DNA of 64,000 nucleotides from Prosthecobacter sp. (GCF_014879935.1 NZ_JACSRD010000146.1:124001-188000); one strand, 5' to 3'. Shown: positions 51,066-62,156, counted from the first letter of the stretch. Numbers and translations: made by a program. The notes: generated by a model not told the origin, from the letters alone.

Positions 51066-52001
51066 ATGAAAGCGCCTTTTTCGATCCCATGCCTGCTGGC
51101 TGTGCTTTGGACCTGCACAGCCGTTTTGCAGGCTCAAAACCTCACCCAGACCGTTACGCTCCAGCAGGGCTGGAACAGCATGTGGCTGGAGGTCGAGCCT
51201 TCGCAGGCTGATCCCGATGTTTTGTTTGCCGGGCTGCCGGTGGAGATGGTGACGACCTTCATCCCCGTGAGCGCGAAGTACACCTCGCTCCGTGATCCGG
51301 CGGCGGATACCTGGAAAGACGCCGAATGGCGGACCTGGCAGCCGGAAACGGCTGCGGGCAGCTTTTTGAACAACCTACATCAGCTCACCGCCGGGCAGGC
51401 GTATCTCATCAAGGCCTCCACGGGCACCACGCTGACCATTCCGGGCACCGTGAGGCTGAATCGCTTCGAGTGGCGTCCGCAGTCCTTCAACCTCGTCGGC
51501 CTGCCGGTCGATCCGGCGTCGCCGATCACGCTGGGAGCCTTTTTTGCTAATTCACCCGCGCACACTCCGCTGCGGGCCTTCAAGCTGCTCAATGGCAAAT
51601 GGGTGCAGGCCTCGTCCGCGGAGCCTGCGGTGGCTGGACGTGCCTACTGGGTTTGGTGCGGCACGGGCAGCGATCATCAAGGGCCCGTCTCGCTGCGCGG
51701 TGGCAGCATCTCGCTAAATGCGGCGGATAGCATGGGCTCGGTCGAATTCCGTCCTGCGGGGAATTCTGCGCTCACCATCAGCCTCACCGCGACCGGTTCG
51801 CTGCCGCTGGCCTATCTCAGCAACGGCACGCGCACGGCTTTGAGCAGCGCACAATCTCTCGCGGCACCTGCGGGCGAGTGGACGCCCTTCCGCATCGGTC
51901 ATGCGAGCCTCACGAGCATCCCCACTGCTCCCGCAGCCAGCCTTCTCGAAATCCGCACCTCCGGCGTGCTGTGGCGCGTGCCGGTCACTTTGAACCCCTG
52001 A
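51066..52001 (+). CDS. Secreted protein of unknown function, first gene of surface operon
   Basis: A 311-residue protein with a signal peptide (about 1-23, LAVLWTCTAVLQAQ). The mature part is all-beta with QGWNSMWLEVEPSQADPD near the start, FNLVGLPVDPASPITLGAFF in the middle and a repeated sandwich-like end. The QGWN...W and FNLVGLPV pattern occurs in other secreted verrucomicrobial proteins, but I cannot name a family. It is 14 bp upstream of the next small secreted protein, probably in one operon reaching the window's right edge. Confidence 0.7.
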   Translation: MKAPFSIPCLLAVLWTCTAVLQAQNLTQTVTLQQGWNSMWLEVEPSQADPDVLFAGLPVEMVTTFIPVSAKYTSLRDPAADTWKDAEWRTWQPETAAGSFLNNLHQLTAGQAYLIKASTGTTLTIPGTVRLNRFEWRPQSFNLVGLPVDPASPITLGAFFANSPAHTPLRAFKLLNGKWVQASSAEPAVAGRAYWVWCGTGSDHQGPVSLRGGSISLNAADSMGSVEFRPAGNSALTISLTATGSLPLAYLSNGTRTALSSAQSLAAPAGEWTPFRIGHASLTSIPTAPAASLLEIRTSGVLWRVPVTLNP

Positions 52002-52015
52002 GACCCTTTTTTGCC

Positions 52016-52684
52016 ATGAAACACGTCCTGCTGCTCTTTTTTGCCATCACGGCCAGTTTATCGGCCCAAACCGCCGCCGGCCTGTGGGTCGGCGACATCA
52101 CACTGAACCAAGTGAACGAGGTCCACGCCCGTCAAACGACCGGCGCCACGCCCACACCTGCTCCAAAGCCCTTTTCCATGCGCGTGCTGCTCCATGTGAA
52201 TGCCAGCGGCCAGGTGAAGCTGCTCAAGGAGGCCGTGCTCATGCGCACACGCGGTGCCTCGCCCGCACCGGTGATCGTGACGCAGATGAATCTCGTGTCG
52301 AACTTCGATGGCACCACCGTCCGCGGCGGCCAGCTCATCGGCCAGCGCTTCAGCACGGTGTCCTTTCCGATGAGCGGCGATGTCTTGGCCCTCACCGGCA
52401 CGCTCGGAGCCGGCACGAGCACCACCGGCTCGCTCACGCTCGCCGCGAATGATCCGGTGAATCCCTTCCGTCACAAATACCACCCCGATCTCGCCACCGC
52501 CGGCCGCGCCGTGACGCGTGCCCTCAGCATCGCCATCACCGCCGGTGACACGCCCGTGGATCACATGCTCAACGGCACCTGGACCGAAACCCTCACCGGC
52601 CTGCACACCAGCGCCATCACCGTGACCGGCAGCCTCACCCTGAACCGCGTCAGCACCGTGGACCAGCTCAATAACACTCCTTAA
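52016..52684 (+). CDS. Small secreted protein, unknown
   Basis: ATG 52016 gives 222 residues with a clear signal (MKHVLLLFFAITASLSAQ). The mature chain opens AAGLWVGDITLNQVNEV and is rich in short beta strands (PFSMRVLLHVNASGQVKLLKEAVLM, VLALTGTLGAG). It may be a beta-sandwich or barrel-like extracellular domain. No motif is recognised. It lies 14 bp after the previous gene and 7 bp before the giant gene, so all three are likely co-expressed. Confidence 0.7.
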   Translation: MKHVLLLFFAITASLSAQTAAGLWVGDITLNQVNEVHARQTTGATPTPAPKPFSMRVLLHVNASGQVKLLKEAVLMRTRGASPAPVIVTQMNLVSNFDGTTVRGGQLIGQRFSTVSFPMSGDVLALTGTLGAGTSTTGSLTLAANDPVNPFRHKYHPDLATAGRAVTRALSIAITAGDTPVDHMLNGTWTETLTGLHTSAITVTGSLTLNRVSTVDQLNNTP

Positions 52685-52691
52685 CGCGATC

Positions 52692-55600
52692 ATGAAACAC
52701 CTGCTTCTCTTTGGTTTCTCCCTGTTGCTCGCCACGCATGCGGCACTCGCTGGTCAGGTGATGGTGAAGTCACTGCCCGCCGTGACAAATGGCAATGCCA
52801 CGCACTACGCCGGCACGGTGGACACCGCGCTGCCCTTTGGCTTTCCACCTTCTTCAGCGTCCACTTCGCCCCCGTCGCCGGCCAATCCTGGCACGGTGCC
52901 GGGCTCTGCGCCTGGCTTCCGCTCTGTTTCGAATCCCACGCACACCTTCATCACTGGCTGGTGTGACATGCCGCCTGCGGGGGCATTGAGGCCGCGTGAC
53001 GGCTTCATCAGCAAGGTGGACCCGACCGGGGCGGTGATCTGGACGCGCTCGATGAACGGCCTGATCGGCAGCACGGCCGGTAGTGTGGGTTTCCTGATCA
53101 ATGACGTGGCGATTCTGGCCCCCTTTTTATACGCCTGCGGCCAGACGACCGATGGCAAGGCGTTTGTGGCAAAGCTGGACTACGACGGCGTGGTGCAGGA
53201 CTACACGCTCATCCGTGACAATGGTGGCTCTGCCACAGCGCGTGCCACGGGCATCTGCGTGACGATCGTGAGCGGCAGCAGCCAGGTCGCTGTGAGCGGG
53301 GACTTTGGAGCGAACAATCTGATCGTGGACCAGCGCCGCATGACTGGAGGCACATCGACCTTTGGCACGATGAATGGGCGCTACTCGCACGGCTCGAACC
53401 GCGATGTCTTCATGCTGCGGATGGACACCAGTCTGAATGCGACATGGGCGACGACGCTGGGTTTTTCACCAGCCAATGATTACGCCACGGCCATCGCGGC
53501 GGACGGCTCGGGGAACTTGTTCGTGGCGATGAACTTTCAGAATCCCGATGGTGCGCTCGCCTCGTTGAGCTACAGCAACATCGACGATGAGCGCAATGTG
53601 ATGGTGCCCGGAAGCAGCACCACAATGGCGGACACATCCACCTACAATTACGATTTCAATGTGGGGAACTGGGGCACGCTGGTGATGATCAATGCGCAAA
53701 ATGGCGTGGGTGCCCGCATCGTGCACCACTCCGAGCCGGTGAAGGTGGATAACTCCAACAACGTCAACATCACCAATGCCAGCTCACGCATCGTGGACAT
53801 GGAATTCAGCAATGGCGTGATCAACGCGGTGGGTGAATTTAGCCGGAACTTCCGCGCCTCGAGCTCGGCGAACGTGAACCCCAGCTCGGGCGAGCTTTTT
53901 GGCAGCGTGTCGAACACCTACGATGTCTTTGTGGCGCAGCTCGATCCCACCAATCTCACCTGGACACGCTATGTGTTTCTGGCTTCCGGCAATGATGACT
54001 TCGCGGGGCAGATCACCGCCGGCAGCGACGGGCTGTATGTCACCGGCAGCGCGGGGGCCGCACTCTCGCACCGCGTGCCGGGCAGCACCATCACCACCTT
54101 GAGCGGTGCCACGGCGCGGCATCTTTTCTGGATGAAGCTCAACAGCACAAATCTCAGCCATATGTGGCATGTCACGCCGGTGGAACTCATCAGCAGCGGC
54201 TACTCCGTGCCCTCGGTGATGAACAGCGCGGGCGTTGGCGTCGTCGGTAATGTCGCGGTGATCAGCGGCTACTACAATGGCGGTGCGATGACGATGGGCA
54301 CCACCGGCAGCTACACCACCCTGCCTGCTCCCGGCGTGCCGCTTGGCTTCACCGGTTTCCTAAAAACGGACGGCACCTGGTTTGAGCAGGTGAATGTCAC
54401 GATCCAGTCTGACTACGGCCTGCCCTCGCCCTATGGCGGCACGCAAGTGCTCGCCACCGGCACGGCCGTGCGTGCGACGGTGCCACAGATTGTTTATGAG
54501 GACGCGGCGGGCAATGTGCTCGACGACAGCGATCCCGAGATCATCCGCAGGGATGCGGTGACACGCCGCGTCTGCACCGGCTACCAGTTTAAAAGCTCCT
54601 CCGTGAACGGCACGGCGAACGTGGTCGATTTCGTGGTGAATGATGATCTGGTGCTGAATTTCCTCTGGCGCACGGAGCATGCTCTGGAGATCCTGACGAA
54701 TCTGCCTGCCGGTCTCACCTCGCAGGCGGCGGGAACGCCGAGTCCGGCGGTGAACAAGCACTGGCTGGCGGAAAATACCCCCGTGATCGCCCAGATCGAC
54801 GGCGCGGCCTACACGGACCAGGATGGCATGCGCTACCGCAGCTCGGGCTACACGGCCACGGGCCTCGCGGTGCCACAAGGCTGGCTGGACGGCGCTTTCG
54901 TGCCGTGGAGCAGCTTTCAATTGAGACAGCAGGTGCCGCAATTCACGCTGGCTGGCCCGGCCACCATCACCTGGCAGTGGCAGAAGGAGTTCCGGCTCCG
55001 TGTTTCGGCGAATGCCTCCCTCGCCAGCTCGGCACCGTATGTCGATGGCGTCCCGGTCTCTACCACCACCATCGTCCCGCAGAGCACCACGGCCTACACC
55101 GCCACCAGCGTGGATGGCTTCCCGGGGCCAGCAGGTTCCAGCGGCTTTGGCAATGGCTGGCCATTCGATGAGGGGCCGTCCATGCTCAATGATGGCCTCG
55201 CCACGACGAAGTACCTCAACTTCAATAAAACAGCCGCCGGGGCCATCCTCTACTACACCGCGCCGATCACCGCGAACCGCATCCGCCTCACCTCCGCCAA
55301 TGACGCGCCAGAGCGTGACCCGGCGCTCATCAGGATCGAAGGCCGGAACTATGTCTCAGGCGTGGCGCAGCCCTTCCAGATGATTCACACGGGCCTCGCG
55401 ATCCCGGCCGGTCCCGGACGCGGTGTGATGCAGGAACTCGCCTTTGACAACACTAGCAGCTACAAAGACTACCGCGTGACCTTCCTGGCGGTGCAAAACG
55501 ATACCACCGCCACAGCCGTGCAGGTGGCGGAGCTGACGTTTGTCAATGAAACCGCCGCCGGTGCCGTCACGAGTACCTCCGCCGGGCCACGCCTGACCGG

Positions 55601-58600
55601 CTCTGGTGATTTTTGGGCTCCTCCCGGCACCGTGCTCACCGCAGCCTCCGCACCCTCCGTCAGCGGCGGCATCGGCAGTCTTGCCTTGAAGGGCTACACT
55701 GGCGGCACCGGGTCGGTTGTTCCGTTCGACACCCGTGGCGTCACGACAAAGGCAATCACGCTCAACTCCCCCTCCACCATCATCTGGGACTATGCACGTG
55801 CCATCTATCCGGAAACCGTCACCATCGGCAACTTCGTCACTTTCAGCACCGTCACAGGCATCGACGCCACAAACGTGAACAAGCTCAAAACGCCTGATGG
55901 AGGTGTCACGGTGGATGTACCTGCCAACAGCACCTGGATGGACATGCAGACCTGGGATCAAGTGGGCCAGAAGCTCTACCCGCTGCGTCCAGGCAAGTTT
56001 ACCGTCGAATTTGAAAACCTCGCCGCGCCGGAGGACACCACGCAAAACGTCATCGTCGAGGTCACCGCCGTCTGGCCGGGTGCTACGGACTACAATCACA
56101 TCATCGAGGCTCCCGCCGTCGATATGGATCCCAGTGACACGGACAACCGGGCCTTCCAAAAGATCACTTATACAGAGGCGGCGGCCACGGTGAGCAACGC
56201 AGGCCTCTTCTCGAACACTGAGGAAGGCCGCAGCGTACTGCTCTTCTCTCAACGGCCTGCCGGAGTTGCCGCCACGGGCAATCTCACCCTCGAAAGCCTC
56301 AGCGTGAAGACCGTACGCTCGCAGTTTTGGAAGAACGCCGTGGGTCCAAAACCCAATGTGCCCATCGGCACCGCCATCACGATGCCGGATCACGACATCA
56401 ATGCCGTGGGGCACAACGGCTATGTGCTTACTCGCCTCGCTCCTGTGAACTTCGGTGTTTACGACCTTGCCACCATGCAGGGGCCGATCATCCCGGTGAA
56501 CATCCAGTATCCTCCTGTGGGCGCCTGGAATGCGCCGGACAATCCCGCTATGCTAACAGTCGCCTGGTATCAAGTTGTCGATGGCCTGAAGTGGCCCTAC
56601 AAGGCAACCGCCTACAACCCGCAATGGCCCTCAACGCCGCCACGCATCGTGGTGGCCAGCCAGCTCGGCTCGGAAGGCCTGAAGGACACGCTTGGCACGC
56701 AGCAGACACTTTTTACCGCGCCGCAATACAACGCGGTGAGCATCTATAACCAGCCTGACGCCACAAAACCCGGCTACAACCCGAATGAAGAACACGCCCT
56801 CGTCGCGCCATCCTTCCTCAATGCCTCACGCACGGCGGCCTTTGCTCTGCGCAATGATTTGAACCGCACGGCTGCGGACGTGAACTACACGAGTTCGCCC
56901 TATGTGCTCGTGAACTACCGCGACGACTCCGATCCGGCCAATCCCGTGCCGAAGATGGCGGTCTATGCGATCCAGCTCGAAGACGCCTCCACCAGCGACA
57001 CGCGTCTGCCGACCTTCAACCAGAGCTACATCTTCCGCTATCAAGGTGTCGCCGGCACCAAGCTCCAGCCGCCCTATCCGCTCAACATCGTCATCGGGAT
57101 CAACCCCATGTCTCAAACCAACGGCCTGAATTTCGATCCGAGCCGCGTCACTTACTACGAGGACAAGACCGGCCAGCCGTGGATCGTTTCGGGAGACACC
57201 GACGCCGCAGACGACATCACCGCCGAGATCTATTATGCCCTGCGAGGCGACTTCTGGCATCCCACGTCTGCCTCAGGCTTTCCGATCCGCTTTGGTCCGG
57301 CACTGCCGCAATACAACATCCGCTACAATGCCGTCTGGCCTGACAACACCGGCTTCCTGAAAGCAGGTGAGACACTCACCTTCTCCGGCGGTGAATACGC
57401 CAGCGATCATGCGGGTGACACTCCTGCCCCGCTGCCGCTGCCGGGAGCGATCGCATGGCAAAGCGCCAAGGTGACCTATGATGATGCCAATCCATCGCTC
57501 GACACCTCTTCGCTGGCTTCGAACTACCTCGTGCGAGTCGTTCCAGCTCTCGCCGCACGCGAGGTGCCCCTCGCAGTTGGCCTGCTGCCAGACTCGCTCA
57601 AGCCCGCGTCGGGCAATGTTATCGTCGAAGGTGGTCTGTGGCGCTTCAAGAAGCTCAACGCGGGCCTGCAAAAGCGCATCTACTACAACTCGATCACCGG
57701 TATGCTCGGCGTTCGCGGTTTCTTGAATGGCCGCACCTTGGGTGACCCCGATCTCACCGCCGCGCCCGGTGCGCAGACGATCCTTCAGCCGAGCGTACTT
57801 ACCGCCGTGGAGGAGTTCATCCTTTCCGGCATCGACGTCGATCCCGACTGGACCGCCGCCGTCGCGGCACTCGCTGCGCTGTCTCGTGATCCACAAAACC
57901 TCGCTGGAGTGGATTACGGAGTCGGCTTGCAGGCCGCCACGCCTTCTGGTGTACAGCCAGCCACCTCCATCGGCCCGGGCACAGCAGTCATCACAAATCC
58001 TGACCTGCTCAATCCGGGTTATCAGCCTTCGCTCACCACAGGATACGTCACCATCGCGGAAAACGACGATCCTTCGCTCGGCGATGCTCCGGTCGTCATT
58101 CACGTCTTCCGCGTCACGCGTTCGGAGGTCTATCGCGGTTCTCTGGCCTCGATTTATCCGGAGAATGTCTTCGACGAAAAGATCACCGTGCGTCACACGG
58201 GCGACTTTGGAGCCGATGTGGGCGATCTGTTCTTCGAATGGCAATACCGCGAAGAAGATGGTCGTGCGCTCAATCCGCCGGGGATCACGCTTCCGACTGC
58301 GGGAACGCCTTCTGGAGGTGATTGGACGCTCTTTAACGCAGGAACCGGGTTGAACGAAATCCAGCTCGCCGGTGCAAGTGCAGCCCTATTGACCGACAAT
58401 CTCTTCTTCTGCCGCTACCGCCACAAGGACGCGGACGGCAATGTAGCCGCTAATTGGAGCCAGTGGGCCGGTGCGGCCAACAGCAGGCCTCCGAATGCCT
58501 CCGCACCTTCCGCCACCACGGACGCGGCCTATGTCGCGCAACTTGTCGCCGGCTGGGTGAAGCGTGTCACGGACGCTGTGAACGTCTTCGACGCCCGCAT

Positions 58601-61600
58601 CTCCGATTTCCGCAACAACGACGCTCCGGCCACCTACACCAGCATGATCCAGCAGGCGGGTCAGCGCTACGAAGGCCCCGTGGCCTTCAACCCGACCAAG
58701 GATGTGATCGAGAACTACGGCATGATCGAGCTCTACCAGACCGTGCTCGAACGGGCGAAGGATCTGAGCATCGACCTCGCTCCCGGCACCAGCGGCATCA
58801 ATACCGCCCTTTTGAATGCCGCGAACCGCATCTCGCAGTTCTATACCCTGATCGGCAATGAGGCCTACAGCGATGCCATCGATCCCACCATCGGCTTCAG
58901 CACGCAGAGTAATCAATACGGAGCCCTCGCTCCAACCATCCACGCCTTCCAAAATCAGACCGCCGACCTTCTCGATGAGGAATTGGCCCTTCTTCGCGGT
59001 CGCGGCGAAATCGGTGCCCGTCCCGCTTACAACCGGCTGCTGTGGAATTTCACCAACGGCCAGGGTGAAGCCGCCTACGCCCTCAACTACGCCATCAGTG
59101 ACGTGGATAATGACGGCTTCATCGACGCCGACGATGCCCAGCGTCTCTACCCACAAGGCCACGGCGATGCCTGGGGCCATTACACGATGGCGTTGAAAGG
59201 CTACGCCGATCTGTTCACCAACAACCGCTTCTCCTGGGACCCGCGCAGCGAGCTCTACCAGATCAACGGCGTCGTCTTCAACATCGACTACCTCGACGAG
59301 CGTGCCTTTGCCGAAACCGCCGCTGCCCGTGCCAAAGCAGGTGTGGAGATCGTCGATCTCGTCTATCGCCAAAAATACACGGAGAATCCCGCTGGCCAGT
59401 GGCAGGGCTATCAGGACACGAACACCGACCGCGCTTGGGGCGTCTATGAATGGGGCCAGCGTGCCGCCACCGCCGCCTACTTTGACTGGGCCGTCGGCAA
59501 TGCGCTGCTTCCTTCGTCGGACACCACGCATGAAGGCATCCAAAAAGTGGATCGCAGCACCGTCGGCGGCCTCGGCGTGCTCGCGGGCAATGCCGCGCTC
59601 ATTCAGAGCAAGGTCGAAAGCGCCGACCGCGGCTACAACCCGCTCGGCCTCGATCCCAATGTCGTGCCCTTCGACATCGACCCCGTCCGTGTCGATCGCA
59701 CCAGCGTGAATCCCGCCACGCACTTTGAGCAGGTTTACGAGCGTGCCGTCGCCGCTGCCAGCAATGCCATCACCACCTGGGATCACGCGAATCAGCTCAA
59801 CAACCTCCTCCGCCGCACCGGTGCCAGCACCGAAGAGCTGCGCCAGCAGACGAAGCACCAGGACCTCGACTATCGAAACCGCCTGATTGAGATCTTCGGC
59901 TCGCCGTATGCCGGCACCATCGGCGCCGGCCAGGCCTACCCGGAAGGTTACACCGGCCCGGATTTATATCTCTACATGTATGTGGATACGACGCAGGTGA
60001 ACGACGCCACCGTGCCGCAGACTCCCGCTGACGTCATGGTGCAATACAAAGGCTTGCTGAACCTCAGCACTAACACCAACCCATTTGGCGACACCGGCGT
60101 CGGCAGCGACCAAACAAGTTACGCCACGTCCCTTTTGAATAGTTGGTTTCCGTCCAACTACTTCCCGTCCGATAATCCCAAAAACTTAGGCTTCACTTCC
60201 ATTGAAGGATCAAGCCTGAACCTCACTCTGCCTGTCACGGCGAGTGGTTATGCATTCAATGCGCCTTCAAGCTGGGGCATGCGCTCCTCGCCAGGCACGC
60301 TCCAGCTCGCCATCGCTGAACTCATTCAGGCCGAGGCCGCCGTCGTGCAGGCCTCCGCCGACTACGACGGCCTCGCGGGTGATCTCGATCGCAAACTAAG
60401 GAACTTCACAGCGAAGACAGGAATAGCGACCCAAGATATTGCAGCAACAAACTCTTCAGTTCAAAACTCCATTGATGCCGCTGACCATGCTGCCAATCTT
60501 TACGACTGGGCTACGGGTATCCGTCACGCACGCGAGTTTGCTTACGATCTCACCGTTGGCTACAAAGAAGGTATTCCGCAGGACGCCACTGACTGGGGTT
60601 CCTTCTTGAAATCAGCCATCCAGATCACCTATGCTGTTGGTTCTGCTGTAACGCGCATTGGTGAAGCTTTATTCGACACCTCAAACTACCGCGCTGAGCT
60701 GCATATTGGAGATCCGCTTTTGCAGCTTCAGATCGATCAAACCAAGTGGGGCTACCAAGCCGATGTCATCGACATGCTCGACGACCTCGAGGACACGCTG
60801 AACTCCGAGCCGGATCTTCGTTTCGCCGCCTTCCGGGCCATTGAGCGACTTCGCAAGGCCAGCGATCAATATCGCACTTTGCTTCAGGAAGGCCTCCGCC
60901 TCGTGGATGAACGCGAAGCCTTCAACAAACGCATCGCCTCCACCACGACGAAGCAGCGTTATGAGGACATGACCTTCCGCGTGACGCGGAATGATGCGCT
61001 GCGGAAGTATCGCAGTGCCTACGATCTCGCTGCGCGTTATGCTTATCTCGCTGGAAAGGCCTATGCCTATGAGCTGAATCTGCCGGACAGCCATGCGGCC
61101 AATGCCACGCCGCTGCTGGCGGACATCATCCGCACTCGCGACCTCGGTGTGTGGCAGAACGGACAGCCCGTTTTGGCCCATGGCGGCCTCGCAAGCCATC
61201 TGGCGACACTGAAGGGCAATTTTGACCACTTCAAAGGCCAGATGGGCTTCAACAACCCGGCGACGCAGACCTACACCTTCAGCCTGCGTGCCGATCTGGG
61301 CCGCGTGGCAATGAGCACGCGTGAAGACGCCACCTGGAGGCAGAAACTCGAAACCTGGCGCGTGCCGGATCTTTGGAACTACACGCACAGCGACGGCACG
61401 ACGAACTACGGCTTCATCTACCGCCGCTTCTGCCGTCCGTTTGCGGCGGAGTTCGATGGCAGTGGCAATCCGGTGCCGCAACCAGCCCTCGTGATCCCCT
61501 TCACGTCCACAATTCAAAGCGGGAAGAACTGGTTCGACAATAACCTGGCCGCTGGTGACAGCGCACTGAATGCCAGCGAGTTCGCCACGAAGATCCGCGC

Positions 61601-62141
61601 CGTCGGCGTGCGATTCGACAGCTACAACACCGCCGGCATGTCCGTCACACCGCAGGTGTATCTCATCCCGCTCGGCGCGGACCGCATGTTCCTGGCGGAC
61701 AGCAACACGCTGCAGACTCGCGAGTGGAATGTGGTCGATCAGCGCATCCCCACGCCGCTGCCCATCACGCCCGCGCAGCTCACGAATCCTGACTGGCATC
61801 CCTTCACCGGCAGCACCAGCGGCTATTTTGATGAAATCCGCAAGTTCAGCAGCTTCCGCGCCTTCCCGGACAGCGTCGGCACGACTCGCGACGACATCAT
61901 CAGCAGCTCACGTCTCGTGGGCCGCAGCGCCTGGAACACGAAGTGGGTGCTCATCATTCCGAATGCCAGCCTGCTCTACGATGCCGCCAGCACCACCGCC
62001 GGCCTCGACACCTTTGTTCACGGCCTGCCGAAGAGCGGCGAGTCCCAATCCTCCGCCGGCACTGATCCGGCCAAACGAGATCTCCTCGGCGTGCGCGACA
62101 TCAAGCTCATGATCGAGACTTACTCCGTCAGCGGCAACTAA
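52692..62141 (+). CDS. Giant secreted protein (3149 residues)
   Basis: It has a signal peptide (about 1-20). Residues about 100-600 contain SBBP/propeller-like units (GFISKVDPTGAVIWTRS, NDYATAIAADGSGNLFVAM, DDFAGQITAGSDGLYVTGSAG). About 800-950 looks like a discoidin/galactose-binding domain (PSMLNDGLATTKYLNF...IRLTSAND...VQVAELTFV). An EF-hand or dockerin-like loop DVDNDGFIDADDAQR sits at about 2135-2150. The last third is largely helical, with likely coiled coils around 2670-2800. No single family covers it. The one unbroken frame of 9.4 kb and even codon use show it is real. It is probably cell-surface or extracellular, perhaps a scaffold or carbohydrate-binding giant. It is central in the operon. 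Confidence 0.8.
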   Translation: MKHLLLFGFSLLLATHAALAGQVMVKSLPAVTNGNATHYAGTVDTALPFGFPPSSASTSPPSPANPGTVPGSAPGFRSVSNPTHTFITGWCDMPPAGALRPRDGFISKVDPTGAVIWTRSMNGLIGSTAGSVGFLINDVAILAPFLYACGQTTDGKAFVAKLDYDGVVQDYTLIRDNGGSATARATGICVTIVSGSSQVAVSGDFGANNLIVDQRRMTGGTSTFGTMNGRYSHGSNRDVFMLRMDTSLNATWATTLGFSPANDYATAIAADGSGNLFVAMNFQNPDGALASLSYSNIDDERNVMVPGSSTTMADTSTYNYDFNVGNWGTLVMINAQNGVGARIVHHSEPVKVDNSNNVNITNASSRIVDMEFSNGVINAVGEFSRNFRASSSANVNPSSGELFGSVSNTYDVFVAQLDPTNLTWTRYVFLASGNDDFAGQITAGSDGLYVTGSAGAALSHRVPGSTITTLSGATARHLFWMKLNSTNLSHMWHVTPVELISSGYSVPSVMNSAGVGVVGNVAVISGYYNGGAMTMGTTGSYTTLPAPGVPLGFTGFLKTDGTWFEQVNVTIQSDYGLPSPYGGTQVLATGTAVRATVPQIVYEDAAGNVLDDSDPEIIRRDAVTRRVCTGYQFKSSSVNGTANVVDFVVNDDLVLNFLWRTEHALEILTNLPAGLTSQAAGTPSPAVNKHWLAENTPVIAQIDGAAYTDQDGMRYRSSGYTATGLAVPQGWLDGAFVPWSSFQLRQQVPQFTLAGPATITWQWQKEFRLRVSANASLASSAPYVDGVPVSTTTIVPQSTTAYTATSVDGFPGPAGSSGFGNGWPFDEGPSMLNDGLATTKYLNFNKTAAGAILYYTAPITANRIRLTSANDAPERDPALIRIEGRNYVSGVAQPFQMIHTGLAIPAGPGRGVMQELAFDNTSSYKDYRVTFLAVQNDTTATAVQVAELTFVNETAAGAVTSTSAGPRLTGSGDFWAPPGTVLTAASAPSVSGGIGSLALKGYTGGTGSVVPFDTRGVTTKAITLNSPSTIIWDYARAIYPETVTIGNFVTFSTVTGIDATNVNKLKTPDGGVTVDVPANSTWMDMQTWDQVGQKLYPLRPGKFTVEFENLAAPEDTTQNVIVEVTAVWPGATDYNHIIEAPAVDMDPSDTDNRAFQKITYTEAAATVSNAGLFSNTEEGRSVLLFSQRPAGVAATGNLTLESLSVKTVRSQFWKNAVGPKPNVPIGTAITMPDHDINAVGHNGYVLTRLAPVNFGVYDLATMQGPIIPVNIQYPPVGAWNAPDNPAMLTVAWYQVVDGLKWPYKATAYNPQWPSTPPRIVVASQLGSEGLKDTLGTQQTLFTAPQYNAVSIYNQPDATKPGYNPNEEHALVAPSFLNASRTAAFALRNDLNRTAADVNYTSSPYVLVNYRDDSDPANPVPKMAVYAIQLEDASTSDTRLPTFNQSYIFRYQGVAGTKLQPPYPLNIVIGINPMSQTNGLNFDPSRVTYYEDKTGQPWIVSGDTDAADDITAEIYYALRGDFWHPTSASGFPIRFGPALPQYNIRYNAVWPDNTGFLKAGETLTFSGGEYASDHAGDTPAPLPLPGAIAWQSAKVTYDDANPSLDTSSLASNYLVRVVPALAAREVPLAVGLLPDSLKPASGNVIVEGGLWRFKKLNAGLQKRIYYNSITGMLGVRGFLNGRTLGDPDLTAAPGAQTILQPSVLTAVEEFILSGIDVDPDWTAAVAALAALSRDPQNLAGVDYGVGLQAATPSGVQPATSIGPGTAVITNPDLLNPGYQPSLTTGYVTIAENDDPSLGDAPVVIHVFRVTRSEVYRGSLASIYPENVFDEKITVRHTGDFGADVGDLFFEWQYREEDGRALNPPGITLPTAGTPSGGDWTLFNAGTGLNEIQLAGASAALLTDNLFFCRYRHKDADGNVAANWSQWAGAANSRPPNASAPSATTDAAYVAQLVAGWVKRVTDAVNVFDARISDFRNNDAPATYTSMIQQAGQRYEGPVAFNPTKDVIENYGMIELYQTVLERAKDLSIDLAPGTSGINTALLNAANRISQFYTLIGNEAYSDAIDPTIGFSTQSNQYGALAPTIHAFQNQTADLLDEELALLRGRGEIGARPAYNRLLWNFTNGQGEAAYALNYAISDVDNDGFIDADDAQRLYPQGHGDAWGHYTMALKGYADLFTNNRFSWDPRSELYQINGVVFNIDYLDERAFAETAAARAKAGVEIVDLVYRQKYTENPAGQWQGYQDTNTDRAWGVYEWGQRAATAAYFDWAVGNALLPSSDTTHEGIQKVDRSTVGGLGVLAGNAALIQSKVESADRGYNPLGLDPNVVPFDIDPVRVDRTSVNPATHFEQVYERAVAAASNAITTWDHANQLNNLLRRTGASTEELRQQTKHQDLDYRNRLIEIFGSPYAGTIGAGQAYPEGYTGPDLYLYMYVDTTQVNDATVPQTPADVMVQYKGLLNLSTNTNPFGDTGVGSDQTSYATSLLNSWFPSNYFPSDNPKNLGFTSIEGSSLNLTLPVTASGYAFNAPSSWGMRSSPGTLQLAIAELIQAEAAVVQASADYDGLAGDLDRKLRNFTAKTGIATQDIAATNSSVQNSIDAADHAANLYDWATGIRHAREFAYDLTVGYKEGIPQDATDWGSFLKSAIQITYAVGSAVTRIGEALFDTSNYRAELHIGDPLLQLQIDQTKWGYQADVIDMLDDLEDTLNSEPDLRFAAFRAIERLRKASDQYRTLLQEGLRLVDEREAFNKRIASTTTKQRYEDMTFRVTRNDALRKYRSAYDLAARYAYLAGKAYAYELNLPDSHAANATPLLADIIRTRDLGVWQNGQPVLAHGGLASHLATLKGNFDHFKGQMGFNNPATQTYTFSLRADLGRVAMSTREDATWRQKLETWRVPDLWNYTHSDGTTNYGFIYRRFCRPFAAEFDGSGNPVPQPALVIPFTSTIQSGKNWFDNNLAAGDSALNASEFATKIRAVGVRFDSYNTAGMSVTPQVYLIPLGADRMFLADSNTLQTREWNVVDQRIPTPLPITPAQLTNPDWHPFTGSTSGYFDEIRKFSSFRAFPDSVGTTRDDIISSSRLVGRSAWNTKWVLIIPNASLLYDAASTTAGLDTFVHGLPKSGESQSSAGTDPAKRDLLGVRDIKLMIETYSVSGN

Positions 62142-62156
62142 ACCCATCTCACGACC

